From: Andrena cerasifolii
Lineage: Eukaryota; Arthropoda; Insecta; Hymenoptera; Andrenidae
Assembly (NCBI RefSeq): GCF_050908995.1
Contig: NC_135125.1
Span: 12,363,011 to 12,427,010, forward strand
Reading direction: 5' to 3'
Length of the DNA stretch: 64,000 nucleotides
The translations under genes and the position numbers were made by a program. Shown piece after piece: positions 48,427 through 60,138 of the stretch; within the stretch, counting starts at the first letter, position 1; every line of letters starts with the position of its first letter. The notes below the pieces were generated by a model. The model did not search any database and was not told where the DNA came from. It saw nothing but the letters and a program-made list of their open reading frames with translations.

Positions 48427-49280
48427 AAGCGTCTGCATTGTTCGCGTCCACTGGGGAACGAAAACGAGGCTTGATTCAGAGTTTCGGAATGCGCGCGGAC
48501 AACCTCGGGGCCCAATGGGCTTCCTCGCGAGCCAGCTTTCCAACACGACGGTGGAATTTTAGTCGTTCTAACGAGCTATAATGTCTGGCGCCTCTATCTA
48601 TGCCTCTAAACTACACACTTCCACGGTTTAACGAGGTCCTTCTTTCGTACGAGTCAAATGTATCGTGGCCAGCGAGATGTAGAATAGGGTTTATCCGATA
48701 GCGTACATATCGGGCGCACTACGGACGGTGGCCCAAGGACTCGCCGCGTTCAAGGACCCCGCGAGGACGGAGCACCGTAGCGACGAGAAAAAAGTATCGA
48801 TCGCTCGTAGGAGCCGACGTTCGGGATATTCGGCTACCGTGCTCCATCACCTCCGATCGACGATGCTATCTGATCGAAAGGGGCGGCGACAGGACTTCCT
48901 CGTGTCTCACCAAGGGAGGGAAAGGGAGGAGCGGAGGTGGGACCCGGTCCGTGTGCACCGCGATTTAACTAGATGCGCGAAGGTAGATCCCTATCTCGGC
49001 TGCAGTTGCAAGAGCCGATGCTCGACAACGCGCTGGAACCTCTCTCTTTCGACTGCCTCGAAGCGGGAGAAAGAGGATCGTTAAGGGATGATGAGACTTA
49101 TCATCTAAGTGGGCTAATGGCGCCACGCGTACCCTCGCCAAGAAATAAACGAAGCAAGTATGGCGGTGAAGATTAGCCACACGATCGCGAGAAGCCTGTC
49201 GTCGTTAAAAGTTAAGAGTCGCTCGAATCGCGAACATTTGGCAACGTCCACCGTTATTGGCCACTTTAATGCTCCCCTTC

Positions 49281-49308
49281 GCGTGTGCGTGCGCGCGCGC
49301 GCGCGCGC
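49281..49308. repeat. GT/GC alternating purine-pyrimidine tract
   Basis: GCGTGTGCGTG followed by an uninterrupted GC dinucleotide run. A textbook Z-DNA-prone alternation. Confidence 0.9.
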
Positions 49309-50921
49309 CAGTATGCGCAGTTACCGCTCCGAGAGACGCGCAGAAGCTTCTCTCGATGAGTCGTCGTTAAAGCCGTGCAATTTCGTCGAATTACGTCGAA
49401 TCGTACCGCTCCACCGGCGACGACACTTAATGGCCCCGCGCGACTCGCCCTTCGTTCGTCCTTTACCCGCGACTTCGCGTCCCGACGCTCGACCCGCTCG
49501 GAGAGAGTACAATTTGCTCGAATTACGAACACGCTGCTCCTCGGTATGTCGTATCAGCCACGGTGAAAGCTGATTTTACGACCGACCTGGCCCTGCCGCT
49601 CGACGCGCGCTTTTTCATTACGAAAAAGAGCCGCGGAAAGGGGGCGAGCCGTAGGTAATTCTCCAGAGCAAGCAGGCAAGCAAGCAAGGAAGAAACGCCT
49701 GCCACGGTTGCGTATACGCGCGGCCAACTACTTAAAGCGTTCGACTCTACGGGAACGATTGTCCCCGACCGTTAGAAATTGATCATGACCGGCACGAGAC
49801 ACATTCAGGGAACAGAAAAAGACACCACAGGTCAGTTACCCCGAACAAGTTCCGCGATCGCCACCTCCAAACAATATGTACGGCTACGATAAACAAAAAA
49901 CCAACTGGGCGCGTCCGTTCGTAAACAGCTTTGCTGGCACGCAGAGGCAACACAGCTCGTCGCACAGGGACGAAAGCAAAACAGAGGTTTTTGCGCGAGC
50001 GCCAGTATTGTGGTGCGAGGACTCGATGGAACGCTACAGGGTCGAAGTTAGAGTTACTACCGAGGATTTGTAAACACGGTAGAGGTGAGTCGGGCGAGAG
50101 GATTTCATCGCGACTATCCGGGGGATACGATGAAGACGGTTCAAGATTTCGACGAGCAGAAAATAAAAGCCCATTAATCCGCACGCGTGCCACATAGCCA
50201 CTTGCGTGGATTACGCGTAACTCGCGAGCACGAGGCGTTGGGTGTAGTAAAAAGACGGCGGAGCACCGCGAAGCGGTGTAAAAAAAAAAAACTGGTATTA
50301 CGATGCTGAATGCAATTATGTAATCAGGTTGCGGCACGTGCAGCGTGACGTTTAATCGCGTTTAATTAAAATCTATCGAGAGAACAGACCGCTGGCCGCA
50401 TCGCAGCCGTGACTCCGACTAATTAATCCCTATCGCGCAACCTAATATCCCGGATTTTCCGTTATCCCGGGGCCTAGACCGTGGGCTTCGCCGGCGATTT
50501 CGGCGTGGGGGGAAAAAGCGGAGAAACCTGCCGCCGTCGAGTGATAAAGTCGCTTGCAATTAGAAAGCACACGCCCACCGTGGGCTCGCCTGTCGCGTGT
50601 TTACTACCATTCTCGAAACCACAGAGTGGCTCTAGCCTCAAATTCCTGACGGTTACTCTACTAGAACCCTCGATCGTACCGTAATTGGTGTAAGAGACAC
50701 CTCGCGATCGTTAATTGGCGAACGCGTACCAGCCGCGTCAATGTTGAACCGGTGCAACATCGCTGGTCTAAAGTCTAGAGCGCGAATTTCTTCTGCTTCC
50801 TTACGCAATAACCACTGCCTTCGACGAGTCAACGTTGTGTGTACGATTTCGACATTAACGCTGCCTCGGTGAACTGTGTCACGCAACAAGTGTCCCTCCC
50901 GTGGACACGCGAATAACAATT

Positions 50922-50938
50922 AGAGAGAGAGAGAGAGG
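50922..50938 (+). repeat. (AG)n microsatellite
   Basis: Eight AG units on the plus strand. Confidence 0.9.
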
Positions 50939-51062
50939 ATGAGCCTCTGATATATTCAAGACAAGCCCGAATATCCTTCCTTGCAAACTGTGTAATTACC
51001 AACTTCAAGGAATCGCAGGAGGAGCGAAGTCCTCGAGAGATAAAATCGTGAGAGCGACTCAC

Positions 51063-51371
51063 CTCCTTCATGCCGTCGAGCCTGCCCAGACTCTTGGTGC
51101 CTCGAAGGGGTGGGAACGCGGCGTCGTGCCATCCCCCGTTGCACATCTGCATCTGCTCCGACTGCACGTTTAGTGCTCGCGCTCTACTCTTGCTCTTGCG
51201 CTTGTCCAGGAGATGCTTGGCCCTCGACTTCCGGACCGGCGCGGCCGGGTCGTCCTCCGGGTCGCTCTGCACCTCCCAGCGCGACGGCGACTTAAATCGC
51301 CGACGAGGGCTCGTCGGCGAGGTGACCGGCGAGGTCAGCCTCTGGACGAGGGTCCCGAACATAGTCATCAT
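51063..51371 (-). CDS. First coding exon of an unrecognised gene (partial, 103 codons)
   Basis: The frame starts ATGATGACTATG at 51371, and an in-frame TGA lies 60 bases upstream (51431-51429), so no upstream extension is possible without splicing. The first ATG has a poor context; the second has A at -3. After exactly 103 codons (phase 0) the sequence reads AAGGAG/GTGAGT, a near-perfect splice donor. The product is hydrophilic: residues 12-32 hold repeated Ser-Pro motifs (TSPVTSPTSPRRR), 35-45 an acidic SDPEDDP patch, and 47-66 a dense basic stretch with KRKSKSRAR that could act as a nuclear signal or membrane/RNA contact. The last part is less biased (NGGWHDAAFPPLRG). No domain is recognised and I assign no function. 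It could be the regulatory N-terminus of a large signalling or cytoskeletal protein. Residue composition and donor quality set it apart from the chance frames around it. Confidence 0.6.
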
Positions 51372-52648
51372 TCGACCTGCTTTACCACCTCGATCCGATC
51401 CAACTCCCTCGCTCGCGTGTATCCCTCCTCACTTGCCGGACGTCATCCCGTGCTTCGCATCGGACGCTGACGCACACGCTCCTCTCATGTCGCGCGACGG
51501 CTAGACTTCGCGAGAGATCCACAGGTGGTTTTCGCCGCGATACACACCCGTGTAGTACGCACTCGGCTCTCGCGTGCAAACGCACGCCGTTCGACGTCAA
51601 GGGGTGGCAGCACCCGCGCTACGGCCACACAATCGTTCTTCACTTGAGAATCAGACGCGTCTGTACCGTGCCCCGCGTACCACGCGTTAGAATTCCTGCA
51701 CTGAATCACTGTACAGGCTGATAGGGTTCGAGGGATTCCAGCCCGCATCGAATTGGAGGCGCTGGGGCGAGCGACGTAGCCAAGGCTGCGGCTCTACGTT
51801 GCGTGCACGGGGCGGACGCGAGCGGGGTACCGTTTCAGGTAGCTGGAGGAAAGCAGCGTTCTGCGGGAAGCGACATGTCAGAGAGCCGGAATCGACTCGA
51901 AAGCAGGCACAGGTATTTGCCTCGAGGCGTGCTGCGCTCTCTCGCAAACACGATCCGCCGTTTAATCGAGTGGTGGGCTATGTGCCCATCGTTTGCGTTG
52001 GTCCTCCGTAGTTGGGTGTAGGCGCGATTTGATTCTAAATGTTCGCGAACCACGGCGAGATAGAACGCACTGGCGACGCGACCCGTAACGCGAGAGCACA
52101 AACTGGAGAGAGACGTCTCGACGGTGGATAGAATTCACGACGCGACGCACACGGACCGAGCACCGATCGCTGGCTACGTGCGGAATCGAACTGGTCGCGC
52201 GGAGACTGCGTATGCCGACCGGTTGGCCTCGCCGCCACGGGAATGCCCGAGTACGGGCGAGCCCGCACGAACCGGATCGGAGTTTGACGATCTACGACGG
52301 CCAGACGCGAGACCGAGTCGCTGGTTACCATGGCGATCGGGACTTATCCCCTATGGGCCTTGCGCGTCGTTCGTTTCACTCTGGGGGAACCGAGCCGAGG
52401 GTGGAGGGTTCATTGATACATTTTTTATGTTTATAATTATTTCATATCGAAATAAACTCAAAAATCTTCTTGCTGCTTCGTTTGTACGGTACGTGGGCAA
52501 GCGTATATAAAATAAGTATTCAGGGAAATATGCAGAAAGGAATATGAAATGTTTCTTTCGTTGTAATAAATACGAAGTAGATATATTTCTCGCTGTGGTT
52601 TGTTGCTTTTTTACCGAGTGAGAGGATTGAATATTGGATCGATACGTA
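51372..52648 (-). promoter_or_regulatory. Probable 5' UTR/promoter region of the 51-kb gene
   Basis: GC-rich, CpG-dense up to about 52400, then AT-rich. On the minus strand a 19-codon upstream frame (ATG at 51488, TGA at 51431-51429) lies in the presumed leader, and a TGACGTCC sequence, similar to a CRE half-palindrome, lies inside it. No TATA box or initiator stands out, so the transcription start is not placed. Assignment depends on the exon being real. Confidence 0.35.
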
Positions 52649-53677
52649 TATGCTAGACCGGGTCGAATCGGATCACTTTGTGTTTGACGGTAAAAAAATA
52701 CTAGTCAAACATTAAAAAACTATTTTTTTAAAATGTATTCGTGACCAGTACATGTTTGGCTTTAAGATTAATCATAGATAATAAAATCAAACTTAAATAT
52801 GTTTCTTGTGCAAACAAAAACCCAAAAAATGAGAAATATCCGACTCGCCCCGAAACTTGAGGCGAATCGGATAACCCATAAAATTTCTGAAAAAACTGAA
52901 ATTTTCATAACAAAATCTTTAGAATCGACTTAAACAAATCTAATTTAATGACACTGAAGTCAAGTGACACTCAGCACACAGATCGGAAGGATATTGCCGC
53001 TTTTTACCGCCTCTATCAGCACAATTCTCGTGGCATCAATCTTCTCAGATAATCTTCTGAAAGTGGACGAATTAATTTTTCACCAGAGTAAACACAATGC
53101 CATTTTCTTAAGACCATTAATTTATTTATTTTTATCGTCATTTCTCTAAATTTAATTTTTATCAGAGATTCCTTTCTTTTTTTTGGACACTATCCCACTA
53201 GACCCCTGATTGTTCTTTCTTATGTACGTACGAACCATCTGTATATAAACTATCATGATATTTATAATCATAAAAATACTCGAATGAAAATAAAGAGTGA
53301 TCCGATTAGCCCCATATATAAGTATTTCAAAGGGTGTAGATTACATAAACATATTATGATAAAATACCTAGTCTAAAATAATCAAATACTAAACTTGGAC
53401 ACCGTGCAAACTAATAACAATAAACACATTGGAATTTTCAAGCTTACTTTTTATTTTAAATACGAAATTGCAGATTACGTAGGTTAGATTCGGACCAAAA
53501 TTATAACGTTTGCACGCGTCCATATCACTGAAAACTTATATCAGCTCTAAACAATGCCATAAAACAATTAACGGGCTTTTGCGGAATGCTCACTTCTATC
53601 GCGATGTAAAAAATATGGACTAAATTCTAATTTTTACCCGATCCGCCCTGTGATCCGATTGGACCCGGTCTACCCTA
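52649..53677 (-). mobile_element. TA-flanked element, family 2 copy B (1029 bp, no insertion)
   Basis: Inverted copy of 29450-30781. The right end GACCCGGTCTACCCTA is intact; the left end TATGCTAGACCGGGT has two changes in the outer GGG. It lacks the nested foldback and so serves as the empty-site reference. The conserved tail WHCVYSGEK ... PRELC runs on the minus strand (53102-53016) and is open upstream for at least 13 more codons from an ATG (53141). Non-autonomous or decayed. Confidence 0.87.
53016..53141 (-). pseudogene. Possible transposase C-terminal remnant in family 2 copy B
   Basis: The minus frame from ATG (53141) through WHCVYSGEK to the stop at 53018-53016 keeps the same end as copy A at 30380-30466, with five amino-acid changes in 28 residues and no indel. 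Copy A has Cys where this copy has Ser and Tyr, so if a metal-binding tail existed it is damaged here. Identity as a pogo/jerky-type tail is inference only. Confidence 0.3.
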
Positions 53678-56600
53678 AGTAATCCCGCTACTTTTCAACG
53701 CTTTATCTCCCTCGCTTCGTTTGTCCACGAAAGAACCATTGGACCGCGCGAGGGAAAATCGCCAGCGTGCAGCTGATAATCGTTTTTCTGTGATTTCTGA
53801 AAGATTGGGTATCGGACGGAGCGCGCTGGATGCACCGCAGGGTGCATCGTACTCTATTTGCAGTCGGCGGAACGTGTCCCGCGCCGTAACGGTCTCGGCC
53901 ACGATAAAAGCAATTGATAATGCTTGACCCCGGAATGAATTCCTGTTTCTAGGCGTCAACCGGCTAATTAATGGCACGATGACTGGTTCTCGGTTGCTTC
54001 GCGGTGATATTCTCGCATGTCGGACACGATAAATGGGGAGTAGTCGTGCGGAACACCGAGAGAAGGTGGCTGGGTGTCGTGGAGCTGCACGTTCCGCGAA
54101 GTACGAAGGGGCGGGGAGGCGAAAATGAGAGGTCCACGGGAGGACACCGACTCAACGAACTTCAACGGGAGGATGGGGGATAATTGCTCGGCTGATTCGA
54201 AACGATTTTCGTCGAGCGCCGTAGTGCACGAGCTTTTCCAAGCAATTAACGACCCGAGGAGCGAGCCGATTTACGTTCCTCTTCGTTTTCAGCAGGCTAC
54301 GAGCCGACGCAACGGCTTTCCTTGTTGCTCGAACGATATCATTAGACCGGGAACTCGTCAAAACTTCAATTATTCCCCTGCCTATATACGGCCACTCGGG
54401 AGGGTTTGATTAATCGTGCCGGGAGCACACTCGGTAATTATTACGCGGACACGTAATCAGCGGGAATCGCCCGATACCCGGGCCATTCTTCCTCCATGTC
54501 CCTCTTATTTCCTCCCAGAAGATCGCCTCTAAGAATCTGAATTACGCGCGGCAGAGTGCGATTCTGATTCAGCCTTTTAACGAGCGCATTATCCACCGCG
54601 CGAGAACCGGAGCACCTCGGTGCTTCCTCCGGCGAATCTTTGCATCTTCATCGTCTCGTCCCTTAGGAGCCTAAGCTGCGCTATACCGTCATTTAGATAC
54701 ACGATACGGGGAATAAGATTCGCGGCTGTAAGTCCCTCGTACTTTATGCTCGGCTCGTTACAGATGCGGAACACTCGAATATGATTTTTTAGACTAGCTG
54801 GGGTACGGAGAAGAAAGTGACGAGGAAGAATGCCAGAAAGCGAAAGCTTCGAGTGGATATCTTGACGAGTGGCGTTTTCTGTTGAGATCGCAGACTCAGC
54901 GGGCTTAAATTTCAAGAGCGCGACAGGTGCAAAGGCTGAATAAATCCCAGCTATCGCGGGATCGCTGTCCGTTCGCGGTCGCGGCTGTATTTTTCGCGCC
55001 TTCTTTTCCCCGCTCTCGCAGCATCCGCGATTTACAGCCGCGATTGCGGAACAGCGGCGCGAACCGCCGACTACTAACTCGCTCGCGACTACAATTTCCG
55101 CCTACTTTTAACACTTTCACGCTGCCTGCGCCGGGCCGACGCTTCGGGGGATAAATCAGGAGCCCGGGGCGAGAAAAATCTGCTATACAAACATGCGCTG
55201 TCTAGGCTTTATTCTCCGGGACGCCATGAATTAAAGATCACATCGACGCGCCATAAGTGGAATAGGTCAGACTGTGGCACGGCGCGGCGGACGCATACTT
55301 CGATTCGTCATGACTCAGTGGGTAAAGTCTTGCACAGAGCGTAGTGGAACTGTAGCTACAAGCTCGACTACAACTCCCCAAGAAGGATCATCTCGCGGGT
55401 TCGAAAAGAGAATCCCCTGCGCGTGTTCGAAGTCGCTCAAGAATCTCGAAAGCGCGAGGGTACAAGTATCCCCGTGGCAATAAATTCGGCTTATCACAAG
55501 AATCACCGCGGCCCTTGTCGGGGCCGTATTTCGGCCCTTTTGACCACCTCCGTCCAGAGTTCCTCCAAGTTCCTCTCCCAAGAGAAACAATCATTTCAGT
55601 TGCGAGCAGAGCCTTCCACGCGAGCCCAGCCGACCCCTCGCAGTTGCAGAAGCAAAAGTCCGCGTGAAATCTATCACCCGCGAATTACGAGGCTCGCCTC
55701 GGAAGCGATACATCGATCGATACACTCTGGATCCCTGGCCGAGGCCGATCCAAGGCGGTCCGCCACGGGAAAGTGGCTTGGGTCCGCCGAAGTGGGCCGA
55801 TTTTCTTCCGCGAGCGCACGTGCATCGACGTAAAATCCGCTCGTAGCTACGGAGGCTCCCCGGCCAGGAAGACGAGGAGGGAAACGTTGCGTGCCGATTA
55901 TACTGTCGGCCAGTGTGAGAAATATTATCCTTTGATCTCGCGGGGCTGCGCTCTCCGTGCCGGTTTCACTCCGGCAAGAAATTAACGACTACGGGCCCGC
56001 CGCTGTTTCACTACGACCTGCCTTCGGAGATTATCGCGCGGCCCTGCGAGAGCCCGAGCAAGACGGAAGCGAGCGCGGCTGGCAGGAAGTGGGCCCAGCC
56101 GCGATTTCCCCTGACATTGAAGCGCACGCCTCCGCTCCGCCGTTATCGCACTCGAGCCACCGATAACGACGAAGGACGTCGATCCGAAGGATCCAACCGC
56201 GGAAACATCGAGGTCGACCTCCGGGGGGGGGCTAGTTAAAATGGGAGCGGAACTGCTCGAGGCTGACGCAGGGAGCTCGGCGAAAATGGAGGCGAAAAAG
56301 GAACGGGGAAGAGATGCTGAACGGGGAATAGAACGGTTAGAAACTCGTGTGGGATAGGAGGCATTGGCAGGGCTCGCGGAAAAATCGCGGACACAAGAAC
56401 CCGTGGATACATATTCGAAATAGCCGGGCAGACAGAATGGTGATTTACGGCGTTTCACCGCGAGCGCGTGTGCCGCGGCGCGGCGCTCGGTTTCAAGTCC
56501 GCGTCCCGTTTAACAAGGTATGTGATCGAGAGTTAAGGCTGCGAACGAGATCGTTTCTTCGTGAAAGTCGCGAATGCACGGCGGAGTCCCGGCCAGGAAA

Positions 56601-57033
56601 TACACCATTCCATCGATCGGGCAACGATAACGATCCGCTCGAGCGGTCTAATAACTCGCGATCTACGCTACGTGGCCATCGTGCGCGGGCAGGCTTGCGT
56701 AAACGGGTTAATGGAGAGGTCAATGATGGAGAGGTATTAATAAATGGCTCGACAATGGGCGTGGAATTCGCCGGCTTCGGTGAGGCTTAATCTTCCAATT
56801 CGCGGAACGAGGCGCGATTGCCTCTGGTTCGCGATCGAACCTCTCTCGTCTGCCAGGGAATGCGCTAAGAATCTCATAGAAAATTGCGCCGCCCGACACG
56901 CCACGGTTGCATTAGCAACTCCCTCGGTTCTTCATAGAGCGAACGAATTACCGCGCAAATCCCACGAACCGTACGATTCGACAGCTGTTGCTGACTGGTC
57001 CCGCGGTAAAAGTCGATTAATAGGCGAGCACTG
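53678..57033. other. GC-rich non-genic stretch
   Basis: No supported gene. A minus frame ending 54589 has a protein-like last 45 codons after an AG (acceptor-like ACTTACAG), but the upstream polypyrimidine tract is poor. A weak tRNA-like A-box/B-box pair lies at 55309-55410. Other frames are chance-like. Confidence 0.35.
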
Positions 57034-57435
57034 TTAACACTGGATCTACCTAGGCGGGTCAAAATGACTTGTTTTGGCATTTCTTCTAATCATTACTCAT
57101 TTCCAGTACATTTTGTTTTCTAAAACTTTGTATGACTTTTTCTAAAATATGTAAATAATTAATTCTGTAAAATAGTTTTGATCTTCGTTTGTTTTTTCTT
57201 TAAAATTTATATGTAGGTAGTATACCTACATATGCCGAGATGGGCCGTTTGACTCCTCACGAAACGCAGGTAAATTTTTAGTTTGAAAAGTTTCTCGTAT
57301 TATTTTCGTGTAATTCAAACACATTTTTAGAAAACTAAGTATATTTTCCTACATATACGTTGCACAAAAATTGCCATAAGATACATGTATTATGTTTGCT
57401 CAATTTTTTCATTCTTCTACCATACACATATTGAG

Positions 57436-57467
57436 ATGAAACGTAAACGGTGTCAAATAGCATATTG
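57436..57467 (+). pseudogene. piggyBac transposase cysteine-rich tail, left half
   Basis: The frame reads KRKRCQIAY and breaks inside a TGT codon at the insertion at 57468. It continues at 59977 in the same phase once the insert and one TA are removed. The region upstream is open (57397 onward, YHTHIE) but does not look like a DDD catalytic domain, so the copy is an internal-deletion relic. Confidence 0.75.
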
Positions 57468-57959
57468 TAGGGGAGGCCGGGGCTAAAAGTTCCGATTTCG
57501 ATGAAACATAAAAAATGACTGGAAAATAATGTAGTTATTCTCTTCACTATTGACTAATTTCTTGTTAAATTTATTATATCTTCTGATTTTAAGCTTGTGT
57601 TTAATATATTGTAATAGGTTTCCCATAGAAAGTAATTTATTTGTGGCTGATCGAAGCGGAACTTCTTACCCCTATATGGGGCAAGTTGTTATCGCATTGG
57701 GGTAAGTTGTTACTATGATATAAGAGTTGCCTTTTAATGAAATCTTTCATTTTCTAATGAAATAAAGCAGAATTTTATTAATAATGGTTAGTTATGAAGG
57801 TTCGGACCAACAAAAATGTATTATCTTTAAAAGAAAACCAAAAGCGACAGTTTTTATTTATCTTTACGCATAACTTCGATCGAAGTCGTGTCCCTTTCCG
57901 CCTTTCATTCATATGTTCGCATCTTAAAGCACAGCGGAAACAATTTATACATTTGCGGC

Positions 57960-59547
57960 AGGTCTGTGAAGATAGCACCCCCAAATTCGAATTTTTGGAA
58001 AAACTCAACGGCATTCGTTTGTCCATCGTTTGCCCACGTTTGCACATAAAAAATTTTCGTTTGCCCACCCTTAAAAAAAAAAGTTATGAACAAAATAAAA
58101 AATTTGTCTTCATCACCCATCATGAATGCATTTCAATTTTTTTAATAGAAGGATACGAATGTACCCGACCTAGCCACGTTTGCCCACTCTCAGATTTCAT
58201 TTGCCCACCCTCCAGAATTTAAATAAAAAATAAAAACCGCGAAAAAATGAGTATAGATGAAGCGATCGCGTTAAAGTTCGATTATTCTCGAAAATATTAT
58301 GAAAATCGTTCTTTCAACGGTGCAGTTCGTTAGTTTAGATGTAGAAGAGATTTGCCCATCCATTAATTTCGTATGCCCACCCTTCAGAATCGAATTATTA
58401 ATGAAGATAGCCAAGAAGTGCGGTACCCGTTGAAGCGATCGCGTTAAAGTTCGATTTTTCTGGAAAATATTATCAAAATCGTTCTTTCAACGATGCAGTC
58501 CGTTAGTTTAGATGTAGAAGAGATTTGCCCATGCATTAATTTCGTATGCCCACCCTCCACAATCGAATTATTAATAAAGATAGCCAAGAAGTGCGGTACC
58601 TGTTGAACCGAATACCTTTCCGTTCGTTTTTTTTTCCGAATGAATTATCAAAATCGATTGTTCTTACCGTAAAGGTTAAGGTGTTTGGTGACATGTTATC
58701 CACTTCAATTTGTATCGCTCATCGAATACTTCACACTTTTCACACATCTGCAGCATGTGCAGGATAACACCAGAGTGGTTTTCTAGTAATTTTTCACTAA
58801 TTACCGCAATGATATCGCACAACGGAAAATAATATAATCTCACAGTTACTTCACAAACCGTAAATGAATGCACGGTCTCGCAAGAGTTGCGTCCGAACTC
58901 TGGAGACCGACTGACTTTCGTGCGTCGTTGGAAACAATTCGAGCGTATCGCAGACATATGTTTACGTTTCGGCACGTTCGATGACGACACGCAGCGCTGC
59001 TACCCTAACTAAAGGGGCGCAGCGCCGAGTGCCACTGCCGAAACGTAAACAGATGTCTGGCGATACTCTCGAATTATTTCCAACGACGCACTTCTTGGCT
59101 ATCTTTGTTAATAATTCGATTCTGGAGGGTGGGCATACGAAATTAATGGATGGGCAAATCTCTTCTACATCTAAACAAACGAACTGCACCGTTGAAAGAA
59201 CGATTTTGATAATATTTTCCAGAAAAATCGAACTTTAACGCGATCGCTTCACCTGTACCCTTCTTTTCGAGGTTTTTATTTTTTAATTCGATTCTGGAGG
59301 GTGAGCATACGAAATCTGAGAGTGGGCAAACGTGGCCAGGTCGGGTACATTCGTATCCTTCTTTTAAAAAATTGAAATGCATTCATGATGGGTGATGAAG
59401 ACAAATTTATTATTTTGTTCATAACTTTTTTTTGAATGGTGGGCAAACGAAAATTTTTTATGGGCAACCATGCGCATACGATGAACAAACGAATGCCGTT
59501 GAGTTTTTTTAAAAAATCGAATTTGGGGGTGCTATCTTCACAGACCT
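57960..59547. mobile_element. Long foldback (1588 bp) with exact 9-bp duplication, innermost of the nest
   Basis: Ends AGGTCTGTGAAGATAGCACC and the exact inverse. It is flanked by a perfect 9-bp direct repeat ATTTGCGGC (57951-57959 and 59548-59556). Nine-base duplications with long TIRs are characteristic of Mutator-like elements; the assignment rests on that alone. The arms are hundreds of bases long and contain a tandem duplication. The centre (58910-59090) is itself a palindrome around CATATGTTTACGTTTCGGCA. No transposase frame; frames of 142 and 79 codons are arm sequence read in opposite directions. Confidence 0.88.
58261..58607 (+). repeat. Tandem duplication of 173 bp inside the foldback arm
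   Basis: Units 58261-58433 and 58434-58607 both begin AGCGATCGCGTTAAAGTTCG and end GCGGTACCNGTTGA, with about 10 differences. The same unit appears inverted once in the other arm (about 59085-59250), so the two arms are unequal. Confidence 0.85.
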
Positions 59548-59976
59548 ATTTGCGGCAGGGCAAGTTTTTACGGTAACAACGTGCCCCAAGTCACGGTAAC
59601 AACTAGCCCCTACCGACACATGTAGCAATTTCAAAGACTATTCTGCTTATACATGTATTCAAACGATAAACACTATTACACCATGTTCTTAAATGTCATT
59701 TGATCCATAAGAACGATTCAATCTATAATATCGACGTTAAATAATTGAAATAGACCAAAAAGTAATGATAGAAAAACTTTTACTTATCTGGTACGCGATT
59801 AATAGGTCCTTGCTTACAACCACACAATTCGCTGTCGCGGACGCTATTAAAGTGGGCGACAGAGTGGCGTGATCAACTCACACGGAAAAAATAATTTAAA
59901 GTACAACGCTCTTTTTATTTTGAAGACAGAGCCGTCGGAACAACTTACCCCCGGAACTTTTAGCCCCGGTCTCCCC

Positions 59977-60076
59977 TACTAATAATAAAACGAAGAATTT
60001 TGGTGGTACGTGTAATAAACGAGCCTGTGGTACATGCTCTGCTAAAATAATTGTAAGTTGTAAAAAATGTCTTTGA
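59977..60076 (+). pseudogene. piggyBac transposase cysteine-rich tail, right half with stop
   Basis: The frame continues to TCNKRACGTCSAKI, then SCKKCL and a TGA at 60074-60076. With the left half it gives the C-x4-C ... C-x4-C-x2-C ... C-x2-C spacing expected of the zinc-binding C-terminal domain that piggyBac transposases use for TIR recognition. Both halves together are about 43 residues. Confidence 0.75.
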
Positions 60077-60120
60077 ATTTTATGCGTAATTATTTTCAAA
60101 ATTACTATCGCTATTATACT

Positions 60121-60138
60121 ATTATTATTATTATTATT
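60121..60138 (+). repeat. (ATT)n microsatellite
   Basis: Six ATT units inside the 3' part of the piggyBac relic. Confidence 0.9.

Larger units (their letters stand above)
48427..51062 (-). other. Putative first intron (3' side) of the 51-kb minus-strand gene; simple repeats
   Basis: If the exon at 51063-51371 is real, its GT donor opens an intron running leftwards here. I could not find the next coding exon by eye on the minus strand. The stretch contains GC and AG dinucleotide runs, an AAGC-type run (49668-49689) and a 12-A tract ending at 50291. Confidence 0.4.
57468..59978. mobile_element. TA-flanked element, family 1 copy 2, inserted in the piggyBac relic
   Basis: Left end TAGGGGAGGCCGGGGCTAA and right end TTAGCCCCGGTCTCCCCTA. 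The TIR continues as AAGTTCCG/CGGAACTT. Total 2511 bp, of which about 1.6 kb is a further nested element, leaving about 910 bp, longer than copy 1. The TA duplication is proven because deleting the insert plus one TA restores the piggyBac frame. No transposase frame seen. Confidence 0.9.

Noticed and set aside
54589..54915. Terminal exon on the minus strand
   Set aside because: The last 45 codons look protein-like after an AG, but the tract before it is poor and nothing upstream joins to it.
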